From positions 119,592-183,591 of the forward strand of contig CAJUDM010000001.1 of NCBI GenBank assembly GCA_910584915.1: a stretch of DNA of 64,000 nucleotides, read 5' to 3'. Source of the DNA: an uncultured Lachnospiraceae bacterium. Its GTDB lineage: Bacteria; Bacillota; Clostridia; Lachnospirales; Lachnospiraceae. The notes beneath the pieces are model-generated. The model searched no databases and had not been told where the DNA came from. It saw only the letters and a program-made list of their open reading frames with translations. Shown in pieces: positions 9,645 to 19,217 of the stretch. The position numbers were made by a program, and so were the translations under genes. How positions within the stretch are numbered: position 1 is the first letter of the stretch; every line of letters starts with the position of its first letter.

Positions 9645-10565
9645 CTATTCCTTTAAAAAAGCACAATATAAATCAGACAATATATTTCTCTTTCTTCTGA
9701 AATAACCTAAATATCTGAATAACCGTATCCACGCTATAATACTCCTGCCTCTATTTAATTTAAGCCTTAACTGCCAGAATAAATACTGTTTTTTTAATTC
9801 ATTCTCCCAATCTCCATTCTCTAATCTCTCCAATTCCTTCTTCTCTTTTTCCAGCATCCCAATATAAGATTGAATAATTTCTCTGTTCTTTTGCCTTCCA
9901 TATGTTGCGAAACCAGAAGCATTTTTATCATGCCTTCTATAAAAAATTGTTGATCGGTCGTAAAAATACAACCCTCCGGAGATATATGCCGCTTCCCATA
10001 AACATACATCATGCGCCATCTCTTCATACCATATATTCTGAGCCATTCTTAACAGCTCTCTCCTAAAAGCAAAAACGCATCCGATTCCTCTGATATGCAT
10101 CCACCTATGTTTCAGGTTTAGTTTCTGCACCTCAACCTTTTCTTTTACCTCCGGTAAAACTGCAGAAATCCGTGGTGTCTGATCACTTTCATACAGTAAT
10201 TCGTACTTTGAAGATAACAATAAAATATTTTTGTTTTCCTCCATAATCTTCGACATATTTTCTATTTTTTCTAAATACCACACATCATCCTGATCACAAG
10301 GGAAAATAATGTCTCCCTGAGATTGGGAAAAGCCTTCCATAAAGTTCCGGCGCCACCCTTTATTCTCAGAATTCCTAAACACTCTATAATTATTCAATCC
10401 GTTTTCTTTTATAAAGTTCTCGATTATTTCAATCGTATTATCGACAGAACAATCATCAAATATTAAAACTTCATCCGGGGTTCTTGTCTGATTTTTCAAA
10501 GACTTCAGTTGATCTATAATATATTCTTCACCATTATAGGTTGTCATAACTACAGAAATTCTCAT
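9645..10565 (-). CDS. Glycosyltransferase family 2, rhamnosyltransferase-like
   Basis: 306 aa GT-A fold enzyme. The motifs are VVMTTYNGEEYI (about 5-16), FDDCSVDNT (36-44) and the metal-binding PCDQDDVW (89-96). The segment HDVCLWEAAYISGG fits the catalytic-base region. The CDQDD form and the overall length resemble RgpB/WbbL-type rhamnosyltransferases, but donor specificity is inferred only from general similarity. It acts at the cytoplasmic face of the membrane. Confidence 0.88.
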   Translation of the reverse strand: MRISVVMTTYNGEEYIIDQLKSLKNQTRTPDEVLIFDDCSVDNTIEIIENFIKENGLNNYRVFRNSENKGWRRNFMEGFSQSQGDIIFPCDQDDVWYLEKIENMSKIMEENKNILLLSSKYELLYESDQTPRISAVLPEVKEKVEVQKLNLKHRWMHIRGIGCVFAFRRELLRMAQNIWYEEMAHDVCLWEAAYISGGLYFYDRSTIFYRRHDKNASGFATYGRQKNREIIQSYIGMLEKEKKELERLENGDWENELKKQYLFWQLRLKLNRGRSIIAWIRLFRYLGYFRRKRNILSDLYCAFLKE

Positions 10566-10603
10566 TTCAACATCCTCTTTTTCTCAATTCCCCCTCAATA
10601 CAA

Positions 10604-11317
10604 TTACATATCTCTATCTTTTTCCACATCCCTTATAACTCTGGCAGGAATCCCCATGACAACTTTATCCGGCGCTACATCCTTTGTCACTAACGCTCCC
10701 GCTCCGACAATCGCATTACGCCCCACCACTACCCCGGGCAATAAATTAGCTGCCGCTCCAACTGTAACATAGTCCTCGATTACCGGTCCTTTTATATGAT
10801 CCTCACTATAGTCTTTCCGCCCCATAGTGTTATCATTAGTTGTCACCACCAATGCACTGATAAATACGTGATCTCCTACTACCATGTTGCCTGTAATATG
10901 TGTATTATCCAAAATTTTCGTATGGCTACCGATTCTTGTATTATAATTTACACTGACATTTCTGCTGATAAGGCAGCCATCCCCTACCGTACACTCTTCT
11001 CTGATAGAACAATAATCACCCAACAGATTGTGCTTCCCCAACATACTTCCGGTATAAAGTACCACTCCCGGACATAAAATGCATTCTTCTCCCACTATCA
11101 GCTTAGAATAGTTTTTCTTTAATGCCCTCGCTGTAATTCCAGGTGAGGTCGGCATCTTCCCGATCACACAATGATCATATATCTCACACCCCCTTTTAAT
11201 AAGCACATTAGGGTATATCACTACATAATCATGAATTATTACATCGTCTTCTATTTCCACCCCATCATAAATAACTGCTGTGTCTGCAATATGAGCCTTC
11301 TCACTGATCTTTTTCAT
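10604..11317 (-). CDS. Left-handed beta-helix acyltransferase, FdtC/WbpD-like
   Basis: 237 aa protein built almost wholly of hexapeptide repeats (for example VIYDGVEIEDDVII, VVGDHVFIS, VGRNAIVGAGALVTKDV), ending in the MGIPARVIRD cap common to sugar acetyltransferases. Enzymes of this type N-acetylate amino groups on nucleotide sugars using acetyl-CoA. An FdtA-like ketoisomerase lies two genes upstream, so a dTDP-3-amino-3,6-dideoxyhexose N-acetyltransferase (FdtC or QdtC role) is likely. WbpD-like action on the UDP-linked 3-amino-uronic acid made at the other end of the locus is the main alternative. Confidence 0.82.
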   Translation of the reverse strand: MKKISEKAHIADTAVIYDGVEIEDDVIIHDYVVIYPNVLIKRGCEIYDHCVIGKMPTSPGITARALKKNYSKLIVGEECILCPGVVLYTGSMLGKHNLLGDYCSIREECTVGDGCLISRNVSVNYNTRIGSHTKILDNTHITGNMVVGDHVFISALVVTTNDNTMGRKDYSEDHIKGPVIEDYVTVGAAANLLPGVVVGRNAIVGAGALVTKDVAPDKVVMGIPARVIRDVEKDRDM

Positions 11318-11359
11318 ACGTACTCCCCTTTCATATCAATCTTTCATTCTAATCTGCTG

Positions 11360-12286
11360 CTATTTATCATTATCGTCTTCAACAATATAAGGCGGTCTGT
11401 TCCGAGAAGCATCGAAAGTTCTCCATAAATATCCACCCAATATCCCCAAAGTCAACATGATGATGCCAAAACTAAACAAATTAAATATAAATAAGGTTGT
11501 CCAACCGCTAACACCAATAAGGCCTGCCAATTTAAAAATAAGCACCAAAACTGCCCAGATGCCCGCCCCTACGCAAGACAATACTCCAATGGCGGAAACA
11601 ATCGTAATGGGAAGCGTCGAAAAACTAAATAAAGTATCTGTTACCAGTCTGAGTTTCTTCCTGAGCGTCCAACGGCTTTTTCCTATTTTTCGTTGCATAC
11701 GTGTATAATATACTTTCTCTGTTCTGAACCCGCTCCACAATATCTGTCCTGTTAATGCACTATTCCTTTCGTCCAGCGACATCAGTACCTTAATCACCTT
11801 TCTGTCCAATAAATACACGTCGAACCCACCCTTAGGCATTGACGGAAAAGATGTTTTTCTGACAAGCCAATAATATAACCCGGCAAATAATTTCTGTCCT
11901 TTTCCTTCCATCCGGTCTTCCCTGACAGCCAGAACCACATTATTTCCTTTTTCCCAGCTCCTGATCATCTCGATTATCATTTCCGTCGGTTCCTGCATAT
12001 CTGCCGCCTTCACAATTGCACAGTTGCCTCCGCATTTAGACAATCCACACAAAACAGCAGCATGAGAACCAAAATTTCTGGAAAGATTATAAATCTTAAT
12101 CCGCTCATCCTGATCTGCCAGTTCTTTCATTACTTTATAACTGTCATCCTGAGAGCCGTCATTTACCATAACAAGTTCCCATTCATATTCCTCATGTATA
12201 TAAAGCTTCTCCTGTATATCTTGATACAGCGGTCCCAAATTATCCTGATTATAATATACCGGTATTACCACTGATATTTTCATCAT
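11360..12286 (-). CDS. GtrB/DPM1-like family 2 glycosyltransferase
   Basis: Polyprenyl-phosphate sugar synthase type. The GT2 domain begins ISVVIPVYYNQDNL, then VNDGSQDDS and KAADMQEPTEM where classical members have DADLQDP. Two C-terminal helices (about 235-295) anchor it. Such enzymes load a sugar onto undecaprenyl phosphate for GT-C enzymes outside the membrane. I chose the ATG at 12286 because an AAGGA site lies 10 bases upstream; a TTG at 12304 would add six residues. It overlaps the end of the ketoisomerase gene by about 38 bp, suggesting translational coupling. Confidence 0.88.
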   Translation of the reverse strand: MMKISVVIPVYYNQDNLGPLYQDIQEKLYIHEEYEWELVMVNDGSQDDSYKVMKELADQDERIKIYNLSRNFGSHAAVLCGLSKCGGNCAIVKAADMQEPTEMIIEMIRSWEKGNNVVLAVREDRMEGKGQKLFAGLYYWLVRKTSFPSMPKGGFDVYLLDRKVIKVLMSLDERNSALTGQILWSGFRTEKVYYTRMQRKIGKSRWTLRKKLRLVTDTLFSFSTLPITIVSAIGVLSCVGAGIWAVLVLIFKLAGLIGVSGWTTLFIFNLFSFGIIMLTLGILGGYLWRTFDASRNRPPYIVEDDNDK

Positions 12287-12707
12287 TCTTTTCCATTCCT
12301 TCAATATATTTCACAAAATCCCCATAATCTCTAATATACTCTTCAGGATCGTAATGTTCGGACGCCAGGCATAGCAGAACAGAATCTTCACTGAAATCAT
12401 ACATATCTTTCCAAATCAAACGTGGTAAATATACTCCTGTATGAGGACGGGAAAGCGAAAAAACTTTTTCATTCCCTTTGCCGTCCCTCACCCGTACTTT
12501 GCTTTGACCGGATACATTGATCAAAACAAATTCAGACCTTTTATTGGCATGCTGTCCCCTAACTACTGTCGCATCCGAGCCATAAATATAAAAAACCCGC
12601 TTAATCTCAAAAGGAATATCCTTCAAGCCTTCTACAATAACCAAATGGCCACGCTCATCCCCATGTTGCGGGAATTCCAACATTTTTACTCCCATATATT
12701 CCATCAT
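12249..12707 (-). CDS. fdtA: FdtA/QdtA-like sugar 3,4-ketoisomerase (WxcM cupin)
   Basis: 152 aa cupin of the WxcM/FdtA type. It has the early DERGHLVIVEG, the sugar-binding VVRGQHANKRSEF (about 44-56) with catalytic-type histidines, and YLPRLIWKDMYDFS. Known members convert dTDP-4-keto-6-deoxyglucose to the 3-keto isomer before C3 transamination (dTDP-Fuc3NAc or dTDP-Qui3NAc). The expected FdtB/QdtB aminotransferase and rmlA/rmlB are not adjacent. A GGGAG site 8 bases before the ATG at 12707 supports the start, and the preceding gene's TAA directly abuts it. Confidence 0.85.
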   Translation of the reverse strand: MMEYMGVKMLEFPQHGDERGHLVIVEGLKDIPFEIKRVFYIYGSDATVVRGQHANKRSEFVLINVSGQSKVRVRDGKGNEKVFSLSRPHTGVYLPRLIWKDMYDFSEDSVLLCLASEHYDPEEYIRDYGDFVKYIEGMEKNDENISGNTGIL

Positions 12708-14219
12708 TTAATTTTCTCCCGCCCTCTCTTCTCCAGTAAATATAACTGTAACAGTGTCTTTGCCATAGTATTCTGCTATAAATTTATTTACAAAATTAGT
12801 TTTATCTTCACTTATTCCAGGCGACATTAAAATAGTTTCCGGAATTCTTTTGGTTTCTATTAATACATCGCTCTCCTCCGCATTATCAATATCCTCTAAC
12901 AACGAACTCCATTCTGCAGAACATCTTTGTATCTCCCCGGAGCACAACCCGTACAGTGTTCTGGCTGAAGTCCCCTGAAATACTTTCCCCATATCTCCCG
13001 ACCGGAAAAATATAAGCATTACACATATAAATGTCAGCAACAAACCCTCTTTACGAATTCGATATCCACCATTTATGCCAAACCAACTACCAAACTCCAG
13101 TGCCCATACAACACTGCTCCAGCCAATATATAAATCACACATATATATATTTCTCAAAGCCATACCCGCAGAGCCCACTCCCAGGCAATACGGAAATAAA
13201 GAAATCAAAAAACCTGCCAATAATATAATTATCATGATTATTGGATGGTATTTTCTGTCGGTTGCTTTAGACTCTGTCGCTCTATACGCAGCAATTAAAA
13301 AGCAAAAAATTATCACATACAAAAATAAATTCTCTGTTTTAAAAATATCTTTTATCTGTGACATTGCTATTATCAACACATTTTTTATCGCCTTAAAAAT
13401 GTGAATCCCTTCTTCCCAGGCGTCATGCCGCACAAAATTTCCTGGCGCAAAAGCATTGATAAGCGCACCGATAAAAGATGCTAAAAACGGAATACCTGAC
13501 AATACTCCTTCCTTATTCCTGTGCGTATATAAATAACCCCCCCAAAGCCCCAGCATACCAAAACAAAGGATCGCTGTTATCTGCAGTACGCCTCCACTGG
13601 TAAGAAACGCTAAAACAGATAACCCTATCATCGTCTCAACCGATTTCTTTCCCCATAAATAATTTATATATATAGTCAGGCAGCAGAATGTCAAGCTTAA
13701 CGGCAAAGTATACACACATGCACCTGTATACCAGTAAAATATTTCCTGTCCGCCTCTGCATGTCCCAAACGATACAAAAATAAAAACTGTCAAAAGAATC
13801 AGCAAAGTTTTTCTGTCATACAAACTATACCATTTTTCCCCGATCACTATTCCAAAGCAAATCACACTGACAGCTAAAAACAATATATTCAAGCATAATA
13901 GAATTCTTAGCCCTGTTATCCCAACTGTCCCAAGCGGTTCAAAAATATTTACCAGAAAAGTACTCGTAAAAGTTCCCTGCCAAGTCAGGTATGTCTCTCT
14001 TGTTTTTATACATGCCGCCGCAAATATATTATTATTCTGCAGAGCTATGCGAGTCTCATTTGCATGCGAAAAGTCATCCGCAGCGGGCAATGCATAAAAA
14101 GCGCATATCATTATCGGCAGTACTATAGCGCCTATAATACATACCAGTAAAAAGCATTCTAACGTGCCCTTTTTATCTTTCAATAATTTGTTTCTTATTT
14201 TTAATAATATCTTATTCAT
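12708..14219 (-). CDS. DUF6056-like polytopic membrane protein (copy 1)
   Basis: 503 aa with about eleven membrane helices. The first extracytoplasmic loop has ALPAADDFSHANETR and, further on, TRETYLTWQGTF; paired acidic residues and the YLTWQG motif typify the DUF6056/GT-C-like group found in glycan loci. A soluble tail of about 100 residues follows. It is a tandem paralogue of the next upstream gene (14269-15738) with the same motifs in order. It is probably a GT-C glycosyltransferase using polyprenyl-phosphate sugars, but the function is unproven. A G7 tract at 13537-13543 encodes the Gly-Gly of LWGGYL. Confidence 0.75.
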   Translation of the reverse strand: MNKILLKIRNKLLKDKKGTLECFLLVCIIGAIVLPIMICAFYALPAADDFSHANETRIALQNNNIFAAACIKTRETYLTWQGTFTSTFLVNIFEPLGTVGITGLRILLCLNILFLAVSVICFGIVIGEKWYSLYDRKTLLILLTVFIFVSFGTCRGGQEIFYWYTGACVYTLPLSLTFCCLTIYINYLWGKKSVETMIGLSVLAFLTSGGVLQITAILCFGMLGLWGGYLYTHRNKEGVLSGIPFLASFIGALINAFAPGNFVRHDAWEEGIHIFKAIKNVLIIAMSQIKDIFKTENLFLYVIIFCFLIAAYRATESKATDRKYHPIIMIIILLAGFLISLFPYCLGVGSAGMALRNIYMCDLYIGWSSVVWALEFGSWFGINGGYRIRKEGLLLTFICVMLIFFRSGDMGKVFQGTSARTLYGLCSGEIQRCSAEWSSLLEDIDNAEESDVLIETKRIPETILMSPGISEDKTNFVNKFIAEYYGKDTVTVIFTGEERAGEN

Positions 14220-14268
14220 CTTATATTTCTCAAATCTTCATTTATCTTCTTTCCTGCATAGTCCCTTT

Positions 14269-15738
14269 TTATTCTTCCTCAAATACAACTGCTATTGTAT
14301 CCTTGCCATAAAATTGCGCAACAGAAAAATTAACCCAATAACTCTCATCTTCACTCAGGCCAGGAGTCATCAAGATAGTATCCGGGAGTTTATTCATTCG
14401 CAATACTATTTTGCTTTCTTCACTATTTTCAATTTTTCGTAATAACGTCCCCCACTCTAAAGAATTTTTCTGCAAATCTCCAGAGCATAATTCATAAAAT
14501 GTTCTTCCCGTAGCCCCGCCATGAAAAAATTTCCATATATCGCCTCCTCTAAAAAAAACAAGTCCCGCACATATAAATACCAGCCATATTCCCTCTTTGC
14601 TTATCTTATACCCCTTTTCTGTGCCAAGCCACCCCCCCAATTCCAGCGCCCAAACAGCACTTCCCAATCCAACATATAAATCACATATATATACATTTCT
14701 TAATGACATATTACCTGTACCTTTCCCCAAACAAAGCGGAAATAAAGAAATCATTAATCCCGCTAATAACACTATAAAAAGTAATACCGGATGATATTTT
14801 CTAATCTCCATTATAGGCTTTGATACTGCATAAATACCAAATATAATGCAAAAAAGTACAATATATAAAAACAAATTTTCTGTCAACATCTCTCTCATTT
14901 GTGTAATTACAACTTTTATTACATTTCTAAATGCTTTAAAAACATGTATCCCTTCTTCCAAATATGTATGTCGAGTAAAATTTCCTGGAGCAAAAGCATT
15001 TATTAATGCACCAATAAGAGCTGTAATAAACGGGAACCCTGCTACTACACTATCTCTGTCCTTACGCTTCACCAAATACAATCCCCACAAAATCAGCATT
15101 CCATAGCAAAGAACTGCTGTCACTTGCAATACTCCCCCACTAGCCAAAAATGACATTACACATAGCGATATCATCCCTTTCATCGTCTTCTTTCCCCAAA
15201 GATACTGCGCATAAAATGCCAAACAACTAAGTGTTAAACTCATTGGAAAAGTATATACACATGCTCCTGTAAACCAATAAAACGCCTCTCGCCCACCTCT
15301 GCATGCTCCGAACACTAAAAAAATAAAAATTATCAGGAGCATCAACACATTATTTCTATTATATATATTATACATTTTTTTTGCGATTACGATTCCCATC
15401 CAGAGTGTAGCGCCAGCTATAAGTAACACATTTAAATATAATAATAAATGTAACTTCGACATGTCTGTCGTCTCAAGAGGCTTAAGAATATTCACCAAAA
15501 ACGTACTCAAAAATGTCCCTTGCCATGTCAAATATGTCTCCTTTGTTTTTATGCACGCTGCAACAAACATATTACTATTTTGCAAAGCCCCGCGTATACC
15601 ATTTGCATTTGAAAAATCATCCGCCGCAGGAACAGCATAAGAAATCCCAATTAGCAGAGGCAATACTATAGTCCCTATGACGCACACTAAAAGAAAGCTT
15701 TCGAATCTGTTCTTCTTAACTGTTATATATTTTATCAT
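14269..15738 (-). CDS. DUF6056-like polytopic membrane protein (copy 2)
   Basis: 489 aa with the same helix pattern as copy 1. It shares AVPAADDFSNANGIR, TKETYLTWQGTF, the FGACRGGREAFYWFTGACVYTFPMS block and NAFAPGNFTRH. The similarity is strong along the whole length, so this is a tandem duplication followed by divergence. The DNA of this copy looks more AT-rich than copy 1. A G7 tract lies at 14632-14638. Two related enzymes side by side would suit addition of two different sugars or linkages, but that is inference. Confidence 0.75.
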   Translation of the reverse strand: MIKYITVKKNRFESFLLVCVIGTIVLPLLIGISYAVPAADDFSNANGIRGALQNSNMFVAACIKTKETYLTWQGTFLSTFLVNILKPLETTDMSKLHLLLYLNVLLIAGATLWMGIVIAKKMYNIYNRNNVLMLLIIFIFLVFGACRGGREAFYWFTGACVYTFPMSLTLSCLAFYAQYLWGKKTMKGMISLCVMSFLASGGVLQVTAVLCYGMLILWGLYLVKRKDRDSVVAGFPFITALIGALINAFAPGNFTRHTYLEEGIHVFKAFRNVIKVVITQMREMLTENLFLYIVLFCIIFGIYAVSKPIMEIRKYHPVLLFIVLLAGLMISLFPLCLGKGTGNMSLRNVYICDLYVGLGSAVWALELGGWLGTEKGYKISKEGIWLVFICAGLVFFRGGDIWKFFHGGATGRTFYELCSGDLQKNSLEWGTLLRKIENSEESKIVLRMNKLPDTILMTPGLSEDESYWVNFSVAQFYGKDTIAVVFEEE

Positions 15739-15787
15739 TGCCCTACACCATTATACCTTTCACATCTAACAACATTCATTATTACTT

Positions 15788-16437
15788 TTAATCTTTAGTC
15801 CTGATCAGCTTTGCATAATTAACTCTATCAAAATCCTCATCAAAACTAATATCATCAAAAAGCGGCTTAAATATATCTCTTTGATAACCGGCTGCATATA
15901 AATGGCATGTATCCAGACAAACAGCTAAATGCGAATTATTTTTAACTCCCTGCAAAATATATGCCAACTCCTCAAAACTACTGCCAATCTGTGTTCCCTG
16001 ACCACTCATAGTTTCCAGTGCTAACATCACATTGTACTCTTTACACAAATCATAGACATCATCCATCGCTTTTATAATGCAAGCGATTCCTCGATTTGTA
16101 TCACCATCTAATGTACTCCCTGGATGAAGAACTAATATGTTTATTCCATAAGCATTAGCTCGAATAATCTCTTGTGACAAACGTTTTACCGATTTATCTC
16201 TTATTATATTATCTTTAGATGCCAAATTAACAATAAATGGAATATGTCCAAGCAAATAAATGTCATATTTTTTTGCTTATTCCTGCACATTGTCCAAACT
16301 GTCAGAACTTATATTCCATGTTCTCGAATTCGTCGTATATATTTGTGTACATTGATAGTCCAACGCTGCCGCCCGTTCAATTCCCAGTAATAGTCCACCA
16401 GCAGTAGACACTGTACATCCAATCAATTTTCTTCCTC
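15788..16437 (-). pseudogene. nfo: Degraded endonuclease IV (nfo) remnant
   Basis: An AP endonuclease (family 2) reading frame decayed in at least three ways. The N-terminal motif RKLIGCTVSTAGG is readable from about 16437 but has no in-frame start codon. An in-frame TAA lies at 16277-16279. The protein then continues (LLGHIPFIVNLAS, LVLHPGS with a metal His, ALETMSGQGTQIGSS, CLDTCHLYAAGY) but stops after RVNYAKLIRTKD, losing the C-terminal metal-ligand region. A DNA repair gene has no role in glycan synthesis, so this is probably debris from a recombination event. A 32-codon ORF at 16423-16521 overlaps its broken start and is not recognisable. Confidence 0.85.
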
Positions 16438-16541
16438 CATTAACGCCTCAAAACTTATTCCTTTCACACCGATTTGCCTTTTTAGTATACTTAAAGAATA
16501 GAACCCAAAAGTACTCTTCATATGTCCCTTATTAAAGTCTG

Positions 16542-17987
16542 CTAACGTGCCTTATCATATTGCATCTCTCCATCCACAATAGGAAATCCAACTGCATCAA
16601 CAATCGTTTCTGTCACAGAATCATAAACAATAATATTTATACCCGATGCAGTTTTTATTTTTTCTTCCCGGTTAAAAACAACCGAAACCTCTTTGTTACT
16701 ATCAGCATTTGACTTAACCTCAATATCTTTATATGGTGCTAACTCCATATGCCACAAATAATCATTTTCACCATTAGATGAAAAAAGGATATTATCTCCT
16801 CTGACTACCCAGGCACCAGGTGTCCCTATCCCTTCTGGATTTATTCCATACTTATTTAATTCTGCACTGACATCCATATAATTAGACGCATTTTTTAAAT
16901 CACTAGCTGTTGTATAAACTATTACATAGTTCTCATTTTGAAGTTCTTCCAAAAACAATTCAAAATCATAAGTATCATATACCATCGCGTTCTTTGTCCG
17001 CATAATACAATCTCGCGAAATAATATCATACGATTCAAATCCTTCTTCACCACGGCGATCAGGAATATCATAATTCCTTTTTAAATATTCGCCAAGATAT
17101 TTTGAAAATTTTACATTTCCCCTATAGTTTAAATGAGCTTCATCCGCCATATCCGCTGAAAAATCCCATTCCATTTCATCATAATAATAATTAAAATCTA
17201 TAAACGATACATCATACTCTTTTGCAATTTCTGCCGCTTTATTATATTTCATTGTCCACTCTTTACATGTTATACCAGGAGTTTTTATAAGTAATAATTC
17301 TACATCGTTATCCTGACATAATTCACAAATCTTTCTTAAATATCTTTCCACCTTTTCTGTAAGTTCTAAGGTTTCATCTGTTTGAAACCCTTCAGGTCTT
17401 TCCAATGCTTTTGTCGCGGTATTAATTCCAAAGCCTTTCCACGCCTCAAAATTCGCCATCCCCAAATTAGATAAAAAATCCGAAGCTGCCAACTCTTTGT
17501 ACCTGGTATGATATGTGGGAATCTCCCACAAATAAATATTCCAAGCTTCTTCCTCCGAAGATGTTTTAACAGCCTCAACTTTGTCCAAGGAAAAATTCAT
17601 TCCATATGTATTTTTAATGATCCTGCTATCACTAGCAAAATCTTCAGTTTCAGTAACTCCCCATAAATCAAATACTATTAAGTCAGGCTTTTGTGTTTTT
17701 AGTGCTTCCTTAATGTAATAATAACTGTTCCATATAGGTTGTGCACTCCCTGCTAAATCAAATGATGCGATCCCATATTCATCCCAAAGTATTTCTGTAT
17801 TTACATTTTCAAATATATGACTGCTGCCCACTAAAATTACATCATTTATATTCCTATCCTGCTTATAAAACGCTGTCAATCCATATATTCCGTCATTATA
17901 CTTAAAAGAATATACTCCTATCAAATAATTAGACAAAATCACTAATATTATTATAAAGCAAACTATTTTCATTATACTCTTCTTCAT
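16542..17987 (-). CDS. SGNH/GDSL-like protein, MBOAT partner
   Basis: About 481 aa with one N-terminal membrane anchor (about 6-25) and an extracytoplasmic domain. It carries LVGSSHIFENVN (GSSH about 54-57) and a late ADEAHLNYRGNVKFSKY block, the DxxHLN signature also seen in DltD/AlgX-like partners of MBOAT acyltransferases. It probably carries out or assists transfer of acyl groups onto the exported glycan. I chose the ATG at 17987 because AAGGAAA lies just upstream; the longer frame to 18026 reads through the group II intron end. The MBOAT gene is directly upstream, interrupted only by the intron. Confidence 0.82.
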   Translation of the reverse strand: MKKSIMKIVCFIIILVILSNYLIGVYSFKYNDGIYGLTAFYKQDRNINDVILVGSSHIFENVNTEILWDEYGIASFDLAGSAQPIWNSYYYIKEALKTQKPDLIVFDLWGVTETEDFASDSRIIKNTYGMNFSLDKVEAVKTSSEEEAWNIYLWEIPTYHTRYKELAASDFLSNLGMANFEAWKGFGINTATKALERPEGFQTDETLELTEKVERYLRKICELCQDNDVELLLIKTPGITCKEWTMKYNKAAEIAKEYDVSFIDFNYYYDEMEWDFSADMADEAHLNYRGNVKFSKYLGEYLKRNYDIPDRRGEEGFESYDIISRDCIMRTKNAMVYDTYDFELFLEELQNENYVIVYTTASDLKNASNYMDVSAELNKYGINPEGIGTPGAWVVRGDNILFSSNGENDYLWHMELAPYKDIEVKSNADSNKEVSVVFNREEKIKTASGINIIVYDSVTETIVDAVGFPIVDGEMQYDKAR

Positions 17988-18002
17988 ATGTTTCCTTATA
18001 CT

Positions 18003-18035
18003 TAAGTAAATATAATGATTACTCATTATACTCCT
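18003..18035 (-). other. Domain VI-like hairpin of the group II intron
   Basis: Just 3' of domain V the minus strand can fold as ATAATGA-GTAA-TCATTAT, a 7-bp stem with a GTAA tetraloop, extended by AGT/ACT with an unpaired ATTT stretch on the 3' side. The position and bulged A fit domain VI, which carries the branch-point adenosine. This is a structure read by eye. Confidence 0.5.
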
Positions 18036-18040
18036 CTCCA

Positions 18041-18073
18041 GAGCCGTACGTGCGCTACTAACGCATACGGCTC
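18041..18073 (-). ncRNA. Group II intron domain V
   Basis: The minus strand reads GAGCCGTATGCG-TTAGTA-GCGCACGTACGGCTC. This is the conserved domain V hairpin with its GAGCCGTATG arm, ACGTACGGCTC return arm and two-base bulge (AC or GT). The terminal loop departs from the usual GAAA tetraloop, which may be a further sign of decay. Confidence 0.85.
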
Positions 18074-18095
18074 CTCACATTTCTTATAGTAACAA

Positions 18096-19217
18096 TTATC
18101 GATAATACAGACTAACACGGATGCGTGGATTAACAAGTGGAAATGTCCTCAACAATCCATTGAAAAATGTCTCATGGTTATAGCTCCTCTTCTGACTTCT
18201 CCTGTTAAGATACTTATAGAGATACCATGTAGTCAGCCTTAGAAACCGTTTGCACTCTGCTATGTAATCTGTGACTCCATAGTACTGATGATGACCCTTC
18301 AGTTTCTCATTCAGCTTCCTAAACAGCCATTCTAATGGTGCATTACGATGGTCTCTTATCCACTCCTTCATGGCTCTTATCTTGTTTCGTAACTTCTTCC
18401 TGCTGGTCTTGACCTTACATCGAAAGAATGTTCTTTCCGTGTTCATGCTGCAATAAAACGTGAAGCCTAAAAAATCAAATGTCTCTGGTTTTCCCTGCCC
18501 TCTCTCTGCTCTCTTATGTTCCGCATATCTGCCGAATTCCAGTATCTTTGTCTTTTCTCCCGCAAGTTCCAGCCCGTATTTCATGAACCGTTCTTTCATT
18601 GCCCTTACAAACCATTCTGCGTCATTCGGATATTGAAAACAGCATACGTAATCATCAGCATACCTGACTATATATCATTCTCCGCGGCTGTGCCTGCGCA
18701 CTATAACATCAAACCAGTTGTCCAGTACATAGTGCAGGAATATATTCGCCAGCATTGGGCTTGCTCCATTTCCCTGCGGTGTCCCTTCTTCTGTGTCGCT
18801 GTATATGCCTCTATCTATGATTCCTGCCTTCAGAAACTTTCTGATCAGTTCCAGAAATCTCCTGTCTGCTATGTCATGTTCCAACATCTTGATCAGCCAC
18901 TCATGTGATACGTGGTCGAAGAATCCTTTAATATCTGCCTCTGCTATCCAGCTTGTTTTGTACAGCTGTATGTCCTTGATGACTTCCCTGACTGCCATAT
19001 GACAGCTCCTGCCAAGTCTGAATCCGCAGCTGAAATCATAGAATTTCGGCTCATAAACCATGCTTAGTATCTCTGCGGTTACTGCTTCCACCAGCTTATC
19101 CTCATAACTGGATATACCTAACGGCCTCATTCTGCCCTTTCCATCTTTGGGGATATATACCCTTTTTGATGGCTGTGATCTGTAGGAACCTCTCCTTTCC
19201 CGGCTCAATAAGTACAC
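18096..19217 (-). pseudogene. Group II intron reverse transcriptase/maturase, broken
   Basis: Two frames make one protein split by a single in-frame TGA at 18675-18677. The upstream part (19217-18678) has RVYIPKDGKGRMRPLGI, DIKGFFDHVSHEWL and TPQGNGASPMLANIFLHY. The stop falls just before YIVRYADDYVCCF, the catalytic YADD. The downstream part has FLGFTFYCS and a maturase domain X (EKLKGHHQYYGVTDY). The usual first 70-90 residues (RT0/RT1) are not visible upstream, where intron RNA sequence continues instead. It could act only if the stop were suppressed, so it is most likely dead. Confidence 0.85.

Noticed and set aside
16423..16521. Small 32-codon minus-strand ORF (MKSTFGFYSLS...) with a purine-rich leader
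   Set aside because: It overlaps the broken start of the nfo relic, matches nothing I know and its ribosome-site spacing is poor.
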